The notes: generated by a model not told the origin, from the letters alone. Positions 1 through 10,033 are shown, counted from the first letter of the stretch. The stretch: 38,856 nt of DNA from Candidatus Gastranaerophilales bacterium (GCA_944326635.1 CALVEU010000006.1:1-38856); one strand, 5' to 3'. A program made the numbers and translations.

Positions 1-297
1 AATCAAGAGTTAACAAATGTAAAAAATACTCTGAATGATGTGTTGGATTTGTTGGACTTTGGTGCTATAATAAGTGTAATAAGTTTTCACTCTTTAGAGG
101 ATAGAATAGTGAAACACTTATTTAAATATCACTCGCAGAGGTGTCATTGTGATAAGTCTCAAATGATATGTCATTGTCCGCCTCCAATATTAGAACTGGT
201 AAATAAAAAACCGATAATAGCGAGTGATGAGGAGATAAAAATAAATCCTCCTTCAAGAAGTGCCAAACTCAGAATAGCTAGATGTATTAGGCACTAG
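1..297 (+). CDS. rsmH: 16S rRNA (cytosine-1402-N4)-methyltransferase RsmH, C-terminal part
   Basis: The gene is cut by the window edge; the frame is open from base 1 and ends with TAG at 295-297. The visible 98 residues carry the family hallmark VISFHSLEDRIVK, a Cys-rich stretch (RCHCDKSQMICHCPP) and the closing signature RSAKLRIAR. RsmH uses S-adenosylmethionine to methylate N4 of C1402 in the ribosomal P site of 16S rRNA. The N-terminal SAM-binding motifs lie outside the window. An FtsL-like gene follows 27 bases downstream, the usual arrangement at the head of a division/cell-wall (dcw) cluster. Confidence 0.93.
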   Translation, partial: NQELTNVKNTLNDVLDLLDFGAIISVISFHSLEDRIVKHLFKYHSQRCHCDKSQMICHCPPPILELVNKKPIIASDEEIKINPPSRSAKLRIARCIRH

Positions 298-324
298 GGT
301 GAGGTTAGAACCTGGGGTAGAAAA

Positions 325-795
325 TTGAATACAGCAAGAGTAAGAACATCAGAATTAGTAGTATCGGAAGAAAATTATTATAGTCAATCATATGTAAATA
401 ATCCGATAAGAGAAGAAAATCAAGTAATTGAAGGTTATTTTCAAAAGGAGATTTCACAAAAAGCTATGGCTATCAGAAAAGTTAATAAAACATTATGTGG
501 ATTATTAGGAATTGCCGTAATTGTAGCTTTTATCGGTTATTATTTTGCGATGTCTAATGAACTTACTTTGAATAAACTTAGTCGTCAGATTACTACTTTG
601 AATGATGAAAATGCTGAGCTGCAAAATCAGTTGGACAGATTAAAATCTTTCAATAATGTGGACAGTAAAATGATGCAGTATAATATGCTTCAAAAAGCTT
701 CTAAAGTTATTGAAGTTCCTGCTGTTCATTCTGCTGTTACAGTTGATAAAAAACTGGAAAAAACAGCTGCATTTAACTGGGCTATTGGTTATTAA
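325..795 (+). CDS. ftsL: FtsL-like cell division protein (septum formation initiator type)
   Basis: This is a 156-residue bitopic membrane protein. It has a cytoplasmic N-terminus of about 55 residues, one hydrophobic segment (LCGLLGIAVIVAFIGYYF, roughly residues 57-75) and then a short heptad-like coiled coil (LSRQITTLNDENAELQNQLDRL). That architecture, and its place directly after rsmH, match FtsL, which forms a periplasmic coiled coil with FtsB and helps recruit and activate septal FtsWI. The start is TTG at 325 with a GGGG-containing ribosome site about 8 bases upstream. FtsL diverges quickly in sequence, so the call rests on topology and synteny. No ftsI/pbpB follows, so the cluster is broken here. 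Confidence 0.65.
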   Translation: MNTARVRTSELVVSEENYYSQSYVNNPIREENQVIEGYFQKEISQKAMAIRKVNKTLCGLLGIAVIVAFIGYYFAMSNELTLNKLSRQITTLNDENAELQNQLDRLKSFNNVDSKMMQYNMLQKASKVIEVPAVHSAVTVDKKLEKTAAFNWAIGY

Positions 796-798
796 TTT

Positions 799-1188
799 AT
801 GGAAAATATAATACTCTATGCCATCCCGTTTATTTTATTTTTTGTCTTAGTTTCAATTCAGTTAATTTCAACAAAACCGAACGGCAGAGTTATTAAAAAA
901 TATGGAAAACCGATAAAATACTTTTCAAACAAAAAGTGCTTTAATACTGTTCCTATGCGAGGTACATCTGTTGGGATGTATATTTATTCTGATTTTATAA
1001 TTCTATTAGATGGCGGAAAAGAATATTTTTTAGATAAAGAATTTAAAAATTTTAAATTGTATGGAAGTATTCTGATAAAAATATTTGAAATAGATATTGA
1101 AAATGGAAAAACGCTTCAAATCAACATAAATCAGAAGCAGGAGAATGTATTAAAAGAATTTTTTCGAATAGAAAATGAAAATCTATAA
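799..1188 (+). CDS. Small membrane-anchored hypothetical protein
   Basis: I do not recognise this 129-residue protein. It has one N-terminal hydrophobic helix (about residues 4-22) followed by a mostly beta-rich, lysine-rich soluble part of about 100 residues. It starts three bases after the FtsL-like stop, so it is probably translated from the same mRNA. There are no catalytic motifs or cysteine clusters. A link to division or the envelope is only suggested by position. Confidence 0.6.
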   Translation: MENIILYAIPFILFFVLVSIQLISTKPNGRVIKKYGKPIKYFSNKKCFNTVPMRGTSVGMYIYSDFIILLDGGKEYFLDKEFKNFKLYGSILIKIFEIDIENGKTLQININQKQENVLKEFFRIENENL

Positions 1189-1206
1189 CTAAAGAATGAA
1201 TTATCC

Positions 1207-1220
1207 CATACTAAAGTATG
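1207..1220. repeat. 6-bp perfect inverted repeat CATACT-AA-AGTATG
   Basis: The two 6-base arms are separated by AA, downstream of the 799-1188 gene and 19 bases ahead of the sigma-28-like promoter. It could be a weak transcript 3' hairpin or a protein-binding dyad. There is no T tract strong enough to call a terminator. Confidence 0.35.
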
Positions 1221-1238
1221 AATTTTTGTAAAATTTAT

Positions 1239-1266
1239 TAAAGTTTTTTCTGTATCGTGCCGTATA
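1239..1266 (+). promoter_or_regulatory. Sigma-28 (FliA-type) promoter candidate
   Basis: TAAAGTTT at 1239-1246 is an exact match to the enterobacterial sigma-28 -35 consensus. GCCGTATA at 1259-1266 differs from GCCGATAA by two bases. The spacer is 12 bases, one more than the E. coli 11. It sits 33 bases upstream of the HD-GYP-like gene at 1300. A FliA/WhiG-type sigma factor is encoded in this window (11885-12712), so the cognate factor exists. Confidence 0.5.
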
Positions 1267-1299
1267 TATATTTGAAGGCATGTATGTAAGGAAATTTTA

Positions 1300-2553
1300 A
1301 TGAAAAAAGAAGAAAAAAATAACGGTGTGTCACTTTTTTCACAATCTGATTATATGATTGGAGAAGATCCTATTGAAGAAATTTTTGCGCTTAATTTGGG
1401 CGATTTTCTGGCTGAAAATCTTATTTCAGAGGATTTGGCAAGAAAAATCGGAAATAGTGTAAAAGATAAAAAATCAGGTTTGATAAATCAATTAAAAGAA
1501 TTGATTTCTATATATTCTTTACAAAATACGTTATGTGTTTTGAGTTTTGATAAATCAGAAGAGCAAGCTATTTATACATCTATTGCTCATTCTGTAAAAC
1601 AAATGTTAGAAATTCAGGCATGTCATATTTATCTTGAAAAAAATAATGAATTAGATCTTGTAGGTACAACATCAGCGAGTACTGAAATTTTTCAAATAGA
1701 TGAAAGTACGCCGGTGGGTAGATCATTTTTGGCTAAAGAATCTATATTTGATAAAGATGCAACAATTATTCCAATGCATTGTAATATAAAATCTACTGGT
1801 GTAATTGTTTTAGAAAATTCAGAACAAATTAATCGGGAGTATATTGATCTTGTGGAAAGTATTGCAATTCTATTTGCTACATCAATGACTTTACAACATA
1901 CTATCGATGAAACTAATAAATTGATTAATGATGAAAATTCTTCTGTTTCAGATTTGCAACATATGAGAGCAGAACTTACTGCATTAATCGGCGATCTTTG
2001 TGATTATCAGCAAAGTTTTGTTGAAAATCTTGCAAATGCTGTGGATACAAAAGGCGGATATAAAGTTTCTCATTCTAAGAATACTGCAAAACTTGCAAGA
2101 CAACTTTGCAAGCAATTAGGTTTAAATGAAAAAACAACTGATTTGATATATTATGCAGGTCTATTGCAAAATATCGGTAAAATTGCGCTTCCAGAAAAAA
2201 TCTTTGCAACAAATGGTAAATTATCTGCAGAAGAATTGCAAAAAATTCAGGAACATTCAAATATTGGGGTTCATTTATTAATGAATATCAATTTCTTATC
2301 AGAAGTTGTTCCATATATAACTTATCAAAAGGAAAGATATGATGGTACAGGATCTCCTGAAGGTTTAATAGGTCAGTCAATTCCGTTTGGTTCAAGAATT
2401 ATTGCAGTGGCAGATGCTTATTCTGCAATGACATCTGATAGACCATATAGAAAAGCAATGCCAGTTGGTAAAGCATTAGAAATAATGCAGTCTGAAGCCG
2501 GATCAAAATGGGATCCTGTAGTTATTAATGTATTAGCAGATGTTGTAAAATAA
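1300..2553 (+). CDS. GAF plus degenerate HD-GYP domain protein
   Basis: This is a 417-residue soluble protein. Residues ~75-200 look like a GAF-type sensor domain and ~250-415 align with the HD-GYP domain of cyclic-di-GMP phosphodiesterases. The first His (SHSKNTAKLA) and the later EHSNIG His are kept, as is VADAYSAMTSDRPYR. The HD pair is replaced by Gln-Asn (AGLLQNIGKI, ~290-291), the HH pair by Tyr-Gln (TYQKERYDG), and GYP by GSP. With these metal ligands gone, hydrolysis is unlikely, and a binding or signalling role is inferred. It has its own ribosome site (TAAGG) and lies behind a sigma-28-like promoter, which suggests a link to motility. The hairpin at 2575-2603 closes the unit. Confidence 0.8.
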   Translation: MKKEEKNNGVSLFSQSDYMIGEDPIEEIFALNLGDFLAENLISEDLARKIGNSVKDKKSGLINQLKELISIYSLQNTLCVLSFDKSEEQAIYTSIAHSVKQMLEIQACHIYLEKNNELDLVGTTSASTEIFQIDESTPVGRSFLAKESIFDKDATIIPMHCNIKSTGVIVLENSEQINREYIDLVESIAILFATSMTLQHTIDETNKLINDENSSVSDLQHMRAELTALIGDLCDYQQSFVENLANAVDTKGGYKVSHSKNTAKLARQLCKQLGLNEKTTDLIYYAGLLQNIGKIALPEKIFATNGKLSAEELQKIQEHSNIGVHLLMNINFLSEVVPYITYQKERYDGTGSPEGLIGQSIPFGSRIIAVADAYSAMTSDRPYRKAMPVGKALEIMQSEAGSKWDPVVINVLADVVK

Positions 2554-2574
2554 TTAACCATTTTATATATTGAA

Positions 2575-2603
2575 AGAGCCGTCAAAAATAATTTGGCGGC
2601 TCT
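2575..2603. terminator. Hairpin between convergent genes
   Basis: AGAGCCGTC at 2575-2583 pairs with GGCGGCTCT at 2595-2603 (9 bp, one G-U) around an AT-rich loop. It lies between the convergent HD-GYP-like gene and the small gene at 2616-2909. The T tract is weak, so it may act mainly as a 3' stabiliser or a weak terminator. Confidence 0.5.
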
Positions 2604-2615
2604 GTTGTATATAAA

Positions 2616-2909
2616 TTATTTAATAATGCTAAATGCAACAATGTTATGAATCCCAATATTTAGCCAATCGTATTTGAAACAGACATAATCATTGCAATTG
2701 CAATTATCGCCGTCGCAGGTACAATAGTCTGAAAGTCTACATACTAAAGCATTTTCTAGTGTAATAAAGTCATCATGGCATTCTTCGCATTTTCCTTCAG
2801 GTAAAAATATTTCTCCATCGATTTTTAAATGACCTGTGAATATTGTGATTTTGTTAGTTCCGCTTTCTTCAATGATTTTTGCAATTGATTTAATTAGATG
2901 TTTTGTCAT
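2616..2909 (-). CDS. Small cysteine-rich hypothetical protein
   Basis: This 97-residue protein has a good ribosome site (AGGAG about 9 bases before ATG on the minus strand). The middle holds eight cysteines, including CEECHDD and the dense run CTCDGDNCNCND, which looks like a metal or Fe-S binding patch. The N-terminal half (KITIFTGHLKIDGEI...FITLENALVCRL) resembles the strand pattern of a small Sm/SH3-like barrel, but this is only a resemblance. It is transcribed divergently from gyrB. Function unknown. Confidence 0.6.
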   Translation of the reverse strand: MTKHLIKSIAKIIEESGTNKITIFTGHLKIDGEIFLPEGKCEECHDDFITLENALVCRLSDYCTCDGDNCNCNDYVCFKYDWLNIGIHNIVAFSIIK

Positions 2910-3044
2910 AATAAATCTCCTATGTAATAACCTTCAATTGCAGTATATGGAAATTTATTATAAATATAATCAGTCAGTGTAGCTAATCATAATTCTGTAT
3001 TTTCTTAAAATCTAATTTATCAAAGTTACAAAAAATAAAGAATT

Positions 3045-3073
3045 TTGTTTTTTTTATATGTTTGTGTTACAAT
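3045..3073 (+). promoter_or_regulatory. Sigma-70-type promoter of gyrB
   Basis: TTGTTT (3045-3050), a 17-base spacer and TACAAT (3068-3073). Transcription would begin near 3080, giving a leader of about 38 bases with AAGGGGAG at 3098-3105 as ribosome site. Confidence 0.65.
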
Positions 3074-3099
3074 ATTTGCAAGGGAATTAGTCTAATTAA

Positions 3100-5661
<2,562 letters not shown>

Positions 5662-5708
5662 AGTGCAGTTTTTTAACAGTAACTTTAAGTATTGATGAAT
5701 TTTTATAT

Positions 5709-5732
5709 AAAAAGCCCTTTATGGGGCTTTTT
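5709..5732 (+). terminator. Rho-independent terminator of gyrB
   Basis: AAAAAGCCC (5709-5717) pairs with GGGCTTTTT (5724-5732) around a 6-base loop. The stem ends in a T-rich run, 48 bases after the gyrB stop. Confidence 0.85.
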
Positions 5733-5796
5733 ATTTGAACAATTTTTTTGCTTGTTGTAATATTATTACATAAGTTATACGAAAGAGAGATTTAAA

Positions 5797-6456
5797 ATGA
5801 CAAAAAAAGAATTAATTTTTTTAGGACCACCAGCTTGTGGTAAAGGTACACAAACAAACAAATTAGCAGAATATTTACATTTCCCACACATTGATACAGG
5901 ATCTCTTTTAAGAGCTGAAATCAAAGGTGAAACAGAAGCAGGGAAAGAAGCTAAGGCTTATATTGACAAAGGGCAATTAGTTCCTGTTGAATTAGTTACA
6001 AGGATTATCAAAAACAGATTATCTCAAGAAGACTGCAAAAACGGTTACATTTTAGATGGTTTTCCAAGAAGCGTTGAACAAGCTGCAGAACTTGAAAAGA
6101 TGAATGCTGAAATTGATAATGGTATTGATACTAAATTTATTGCAGTATACTTTGATATCGATACAAGTATTCTTGTTGAAAGAATTGTAAATCGTCGTTC
6201 TTGCCCTGTTTGTGGAGAAATTTATAATCTTGAATTTAAACCTCCAAAAGTTGCAGGTCATTGTGACAAAGATGGTGCTGAACTTACTCAACGTAAAGAT
6301 GATACAAGAGAAGTTGCTCAATCAAGATTTGATACTTACAATAAAGAAACAGCTCCTTTGGTAGAATATTATACAAATAAAGGAGTACTAAAATCTATCG
6401 ATGCAAACGGATCAATTGATGAAGTTTGGGAAAGATTGTTACAAGTAATTAAATAA
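5797..6456 (+). CDS. adk: Adenylate kinase
   Basis: This 219-residue enzyme interconverts ATP + AMP and two ADP. The P-loop is GPPACGKGTQ (residues ~9-18). AMP-binding signatures are HIDTGSLLR and LDGFPRSVEQA. It is the long-LID form with a metal site: CPVC in the first pair and CDKD in the second, a Cys3-Asp zinc arrangement known in Gram-positive and some other Adk. A GAGAG ribosome site precedes ATG. In many bacteria adk and map follow secY in the ribosomal-protein operon; here the adk-map order is kept but the ribosomal genes are absent. Confidence 0.97.
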   Translation: MTKKELIFLGPPACGKGTQTNKLAEYLHFPHIDTGSLLRAEIKGETEAGKEAKAYIDKGQLVPVELVTRIIKNRLSQEDCKNGYILDGFPRSVEQAAELEKMNAEIDNGIDTKFIAVYFDIDTSILVERIVNRRSCPVCGEIYNLEFKPPKVAGHCDKDGAELTQRKDDTREVAQSRFDTYNKETAPLVEYYTNKGVLKSIDANGSIDEVWERLLQVIK

Positions 6457-6468
6457 AAAAGAAAGGTG

Positions 6469-6539
6469 CGATAGTTTATAAATTATAAGAGGGACAATTA
6501 GTTTTAAATTCTAAAAGTCCCTCTGTATATAAATTATCG
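6469..6539. repeat. Long imperfect inverted repeat between adk and map
   Basis: The core is AGAGGGAC (6488-6495) pairing with GTCCCTCT (6517-6524), extended inward by TTAG/CTAA and outward by CGATA (6469-6473) with TATCG (6535-6539). It fills nearly the whole adk-map spacer. There is no T tract after it, so it is more likely an RNA processing or leader structure, or a binding dyad, than a terminator. Confidence 0.5.
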
Positions 6540-6551
6540 TAAAATAGAATT

Positions 6552-7304
6552 ATGATTCATAAAAAGTCTCGTGATGAAATAAAAAGAATGCGTCATGCTG
6601 GGCATATCGTTGCTCTTGTTCATCAAAAAATGAGAGAAGTGATTGAACCTGGTATAAGTACAAAAGAATTAGATAGTATTGCTCATGATATTATTCGTAA
6701 AGAAAGAGCAATTCCTACATTCCTAGGCTATCATGGTTTTCCTGGATGTATTTGTGCATCAATTAATGAGCAGGTCGTACATGGTATTCCTAATGAAAAT
6801 GTAAAAGTAAAAGAGGGTGATATCATAAGTATTGATGTCGGAGCTACTTATGCAGGAATGGTTGGTGATGGCGCTTGGACTTATCCTGTAGGAAAAGTCA
6901 GTGAAGAATGTCAAAGACTTTTAAAAACAACAGAGGAAGCTCTTTTTGCAGGTATTGCACAGATGAAAGCAGGGAATGTTTTAGATGATGTATCTGGAGC
7001 AGTAGAGGCTGTTGCATTGAGAGAAAAATTAGGTATTGTTCGTCAATATGGTGGTCATGGTGTAGGTCATGAAATGCATGAAGATCCGTTTTTATTTAAC
7101 TATAAAGTTGGTGATAGAACTTTATTAAAATCAGGTTATGCAATAGCAATTGAGCCAATGTTGAATTTAGGCGGAGACGAAGTTGTTGTGGCAGATGATG
7201 AATGGACAGTTAGCACAAGTGATAATATGCCATCCGCTCATTTTGAGCATACTGTGCTTGTTACAGATGATGAACCTTTAATAATTACGCAGTTACTAGC
7301 GTAA
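6552..7304 (+). CDS. map: Type I methionine aminopeptidase
   Basis: This 250-residue cytosolic metalloenzyme removes N-terminal Met from nascent proteins. It shows the pita-bread fold and the five-ligand dimetal site: the two Asp in IDVGATYAGMVGDGAW, His in GGHGVGHEMHEDP, Glu in AIAIEPML and Glu in FEHTVLVT. Length is typical of the type Ia form without an N-terminal zinc extension. No Shine-Dalgarno is seen. TAAAAT at 6540-6545 ends six bases before ATG, which suggests a leaderless transcript. The next gene starts 12 bases after its stop. Confidence 0.96.
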   Translation: MIHKKSRDEIKRMRHAGHIVALVHQKMREVIEPGISTKELDSIAHDIIRKERAIPTFLGYHGFPGCICASINEQVVHGIPNENVKVKEGDIISIDVGATYAGMVGDGAWTYPVGKVSEECQRLLKTTEEALFAGIAQMKAGNVLDDVSGAVEAVALREKLGIVRQYGGHGVGHEMHEDPFLFNYKVGDRTLLKSGYAIAIEPMLNLGGDEVVVADDEWTVSTSDNMPSAHFEHTVLVTDDEPLIITQLLA

Positions 7305-7316
7305 GGAGAATTATAT

Positions 7317-7940
7317 ATGAATTATTATGTGGGCTTATCACTTGCAGCATCATCAGGTATGGACAGTGGGCTTGCAATCTTAGATGAAGAAAATAATTTA
7401 ATTCTTGTGGATAAACTATACACAATGAATGATGTTATGTTCTTTTTTGACAATTATCCGTCATTAAAGTATTCAAAAATTTGTGTGTCTCTTGTGTGGG
7501 ATAGGACAATGCTTAACGGTAAATGGAGGATATTAGGTAAACCATATCAAATGGTTGCAACAAATCCTCTAATTCCGAATAGAGAAGGGTGGACCCAAAG
7601 ATATTCTACAAGAGGTTGTGAGTATTTTAAATCATTAATGGAAAAAGGTGCCGAAATTAATAGGTTTGAGCTTTATTTAACAAGACAAAGTTTACATTTG
7701 AATTCTTGTTATAAAGAAAGATCTCCTGCTGATTGTAAATTTTTACAGCAAACTTTAAAAAATGAATGGCATATTGATTTACCTTCGAATATGATGCCAA
7801 TGTCACAATTAGAGGCAATTGTCGGTGCAATTTTGGCAAAAGAAAATGCTAAAAATCCTGAGAATATAAAAGTACTATCTCATTTTAGAGATGCGAATGT
7901 AATTGATGTTATTAGTAATCCTAAAATGCTTGCTGTATAA
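7317..7940 (+). CDS. DUF429-like protein (RNase H-fold type)
   Basis: This 207-residue protein shows the layout of DUF429: an opening strand with small residues (YVGLSLAASSGMDSGLAIL), a second hydrophobic strand with a polar tip (KICVSLVWDR), a central RYSTRGCEYFKSLMEKG helix, and a late SQLEAIVGAILAKE helix. The family has a predicted RNase H-like fold, but its biochemistry is poorly known. The usual acidic residue after the first strand appears replaced (GLSLAAS instead of GIDLAAS), so activity is uncertain. GGAGA lies just after the map TAA, so it is probably co-transcribed with map. Confidence 0.5.
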   Translation: MNYYVGLSLAASSGMDSGLAILDEENNLILVDKLYTMNDVMFFFDNYPSLKYSKICVSLVWDRTMLNGKWRILGKPYQMVATNPLIPNREGWTQRYSTRGCEYFKSLMEKGAEINRFELYLTRQSLHLNSCYKERSPADCKFLQQTLKNEWHIDLPSNMMPMSQLEAIVGAILAKENAKNPENIKVLSHFRDANVIDVISNPKMLAV

Positions 7941-8462
7941 TTATTCTCTACTACTTAGCAGACCTAATGCAAGACCAATTGCAGCACCTATGCCTAAGCC
8001 CCAATAAAGTTTTGTCTTTTTAACACTTCTAAAAGCTTCATTACAAGTATTTTCCATTAAGCTTGGCTGCTTTTTAAAAGTATCAAAATTATTAGCAAAA
8101 TTGTCTTTTAGATTTTTTACAGCTGTTTTGTCTGTAATTTTTTTATCAAGCTCAATACATTTTTGAGTAATAACACTTACATCTTCTGTTAATCCCATTT
8201 CTTGTAAAATCATTTTACTTTCAGTTGAGACAGCTTTTTTATCTACTTCTTTTGCTATTTTCGCAAGAGTTGCAATTTGTGATTGAGTTTGATTTTTAGT
8301 AATATCGAAAGCTCTTTGTATAAATATATCTTTAGAAACCGGTAAATAGTATGCATTCATACCAATAAGTGCTCCTGCCATTGTTGCTCCGATTTTTCTT
8401 TTACGAGCAGCAGAAGGATTTGGTTGGTAATATGTCATTGAAGGTGTAATTTGTGTACTCAT
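7941..8462 (-). CDS. Hypothetical membrane protein with terminal hydrophobic segments
   Basis: This is a 173-residue protein. A short N-terminal stretch with basic residues (ARKRKIGATMAG) leads into a weak hydrophobic segment (~24-40). A mostly helical, Lys/Thr-rich middle (45-145) follows, then a Gly-rich C-terminal transmembrane helix (LGIGAAIGLALGLL). Its stop abuts the stop of the converging DUF429 gene with no spacer. Its upstream side faces the promoter of the first poly-G pilin gene. Function unknown. Confidence 0.6.
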   Translation of the reverse strand: MSTQITPSMTYYQPNPSAARKRKIGATMAGALIGMNAYYLPVSKDIFIQRAFDITKNQTQSQIATLAKIAKEVDKKAVSTESKMILQEMGLTEDVSVITQKCIELDKKITDKTAVKNLKDNFANNFDTFKKQPSLMENTCNEAFRSVKKTKLYWGLGIGAAIGLALGLLSSRE

Positions 8463-8528
8463 ATGCGCGCCTTAAAATTTTTTATCTAGTATATTAATGA
8501 TCCTAAAAAAAAAATTTGCTATTTAAGA

Positions 8529-8557
8529 TTGAAAATTATGTAAAAATTTGTTATAAT
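8529..8557 (+). promoter_or_regulatory. Sigma-70 promoter of pilin-like gene 1
   Basis: TTGAAA (8529-8534), a 17-base spacer and TATAAT (8552-8557). AGGAG at 8577-8581 lies 6 bases before the ATG at 8588. This near-consensus arrangement shows that translation is meant to start upstream of the G tract. Confidence 0.75.
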
Positions 8558-8587
8558 AAAAAAAAGATATTAAGAAAGGAGCTATAT

Positions 8588-9327
8588 ATGAAAAGATTTG
8601 AGAAAGTCGGGGGGGGGGCAGTTTAGCAGCTCCATTTAAAGGTTTTACCCTTGCAGAGGTGTTAGTAACTTTAGGGATTATTGGTGTGGTGTCTGCAATG
8701 ACAGTACCTACTCTTATGCAAAATCATCAGAGAAAATCTTATGTAACCCAGTTGCATAAAGTTTATAATATTGTGCAACAAGCAAGTATTCAATATATGA
8801 CAGATAGAAATGCTGTAAATTTGAGAGAGGCTGGATTGAATAGTGAAGATGCTGCTGCTAATTTTATAAAACAATATTTTAAAGTTGTGCAAGATTGCGG
8901 AACTGATCAAACTCCATGTTTTGCAGCAACAGCAGATTATAAAAAAATAGCAGGGGTTACAATTACAAAATGGTACGCAAAACGTCATTTTGTGTTAGCT
9001 GATGGAACAGCTATTGCAACATATTATACTGGTGGTAGAACTGCTGAAACTCATATATTAGAAGTATGGGTTGATACAAATGGACAAAAAGGTCCTAATA
9101 TTGTTGGACGTGATTTGTTTGTTATGTATTTATATAATAACGGAGTAATAGATGATATGGCTGCAAAAGGAGGATCCGATGATGATACAGAGTTAACAAC
9201 ATCTGTTCCAATGTCTTCAGATGAAAGAGAACAAAGGTTTAATAATTATTGTAATTCAAATAATGCAAATAATTACCATGGTTGTTTTGGAAAAATATTA
9301 AATGATAATTGGGAAATGACATATTAG
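8588..9327 (+). CDS. Type IV pilin-like protein 1, frame interrupted at a poly-G tract
   Basis: From ATG 8588 the frame reads MKRFEKVGGGAV and stops at TAG 8624-8626. The pilin body lies in the -1 frame and is open from 8602 to 9327. With 11 (or 8) Gs instead of 10 the product would begin MKRFEKVGGGGSL and continue AAPFKG, then the prepilin-peptidase site G/FTLAEV with Glu5, then a hydrophobic LGIIGVVSAM helix. It ends YHGCFGKILNDNWEMTY. In the pilin frame there is no start codon before the cleavage motif; the only one (GTG 8659) lies inside it. Likely a type IV pilus or type II secretion pseudopilin exposed on the envelope. The stop overlaps the converging tmk stop by 4 bases. Confidence 0.8.
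8609..8618 (+). repeat. Poly-G tract (10 G) in pilin-like gene 1
   Basis: Ten consecutive Gs follow GTC seven codons after the start. The genome here is strongly AT-rich and glycine is normally GGT or GGA, so a pure GGG run is not expected from codon choice. This length supports slipped-strand mispairing in known phase-variable genes. Confidence 0.9.
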
Positions 9328-9944
9328 AGATTTTTCAATTTTTCATTAATAATTTCTATTACTTTATTATGGATATCTTCAATAGATTTAGTCGCATCAA
9401 GAACCTTAATTCTTTTAGGTTCTTGTTTTGCAAGTTCAAGATAGCCTTCTCGAACTCTATTATGAAAATCTATTCCGGCACTTTCCATTCTGTCTTTTTC
9501 TTTACCTACTCGTTTCATAGATGTTTCTACATCTATGTCAAATACAAAAGTTAAGTCAGGTTTTTTCCCATTTGTTGCTATATCATTTAATTTGTTAATT
9601 CTTTCGATATCTAGTCCTCTGCCGTAACCTTGATAAGCTACAGTAGAATCTATGTGTCTGTCACAAAGAACAATTTTACCTTGAGAAACTGCAGGGTTGA
9701 CAATTATATCAATATTTTGAGCTCTGTCTGCTAAAAATAGAAAAGATTCGCATCTGTCAGATACTGGCCCATTGTAATTTAATAAAATTTCTCTTACTTT
9801 TTCTCCGAGTCCTTTACCACCAGGTTCTCTTGTGAGCAATACATCTTTTTCGTTATTTTTTAAATATTCTGCTAATAATTCCATTTGTGTGGTTTTTCCA
9901 CACCCGTCAGCTCCCTCAAATGTTATAAATAATCCTTTTTCCAT
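9324..9944 (-). CDS. tmk: Thymidylate kinase
   Basis: This 206-residue enzyme phosphorylates dTMP to dTDP. It has the P-loop FEGADGCGKTTQ (residues ~8-19), the TREPGG loop, the DRHIDSTVAYQGYGRG dTMP-binding motif (DRH where many have DRY) and a basic lid region (RVGKEKDRME). The ribosome site is AGAGG about 8 bases before ATG. It is divergent from the M16 homologue, and a 10-bp palindrome sits between them. Confidence 0.96.
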   Translation of the reverse strand: MEKGLFITFEGADGCGKTTQMELLAEYLKNNEKDVLLTREPGGKGLGEKVREILLNYNGPVSDRCESFLFLADRAQNIDIIVNPAVSQGKIVLCDRHIDSTVAYQGYGRGLDIERINKLNDIATNGKKPDLTFVFDIDVETSMKRVGKEKDRMESAGIDFHNRVREGYLELAKQEPKRIKVLDATKSIEDIHNKVIEIINEKLKNL

Positions 9945-9983
9945 TTTTAACCTCTTTATTTAATTATATCAAAAAAATCGCAT

Positions 9984-10012
9984 TTGTGTTTTAGCATATG
10001 TTATGCTAAAAT
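9984..10012 (+). promoter_or_regulatory. Promoter with embedded palindrome ahead of the M16 homologue
   Basis: TTGTGT (9984-9989), a 17-base spacer and TAAAAT (10007-10012). A perfect inverted repeat, TTTTAGCATA-TGT-TATGCTAAAA (9989-10011), spans the whole spacer and overlaps both boxes. This is the classic position of a repressor operator. The region is also the upstream side of tmk. Confidence 0.6.
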
Positions 10013-10033
10013 TCACCTAAGAGGAGAGATTAT

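Noticed and set aside
8671-8988. Minus-strand Cys/His-rich reading frame inside pilin copy 1
   Set aside because: It is fully antisense to a protein with clear family motifs and lacks its own promoter or ribosome site.
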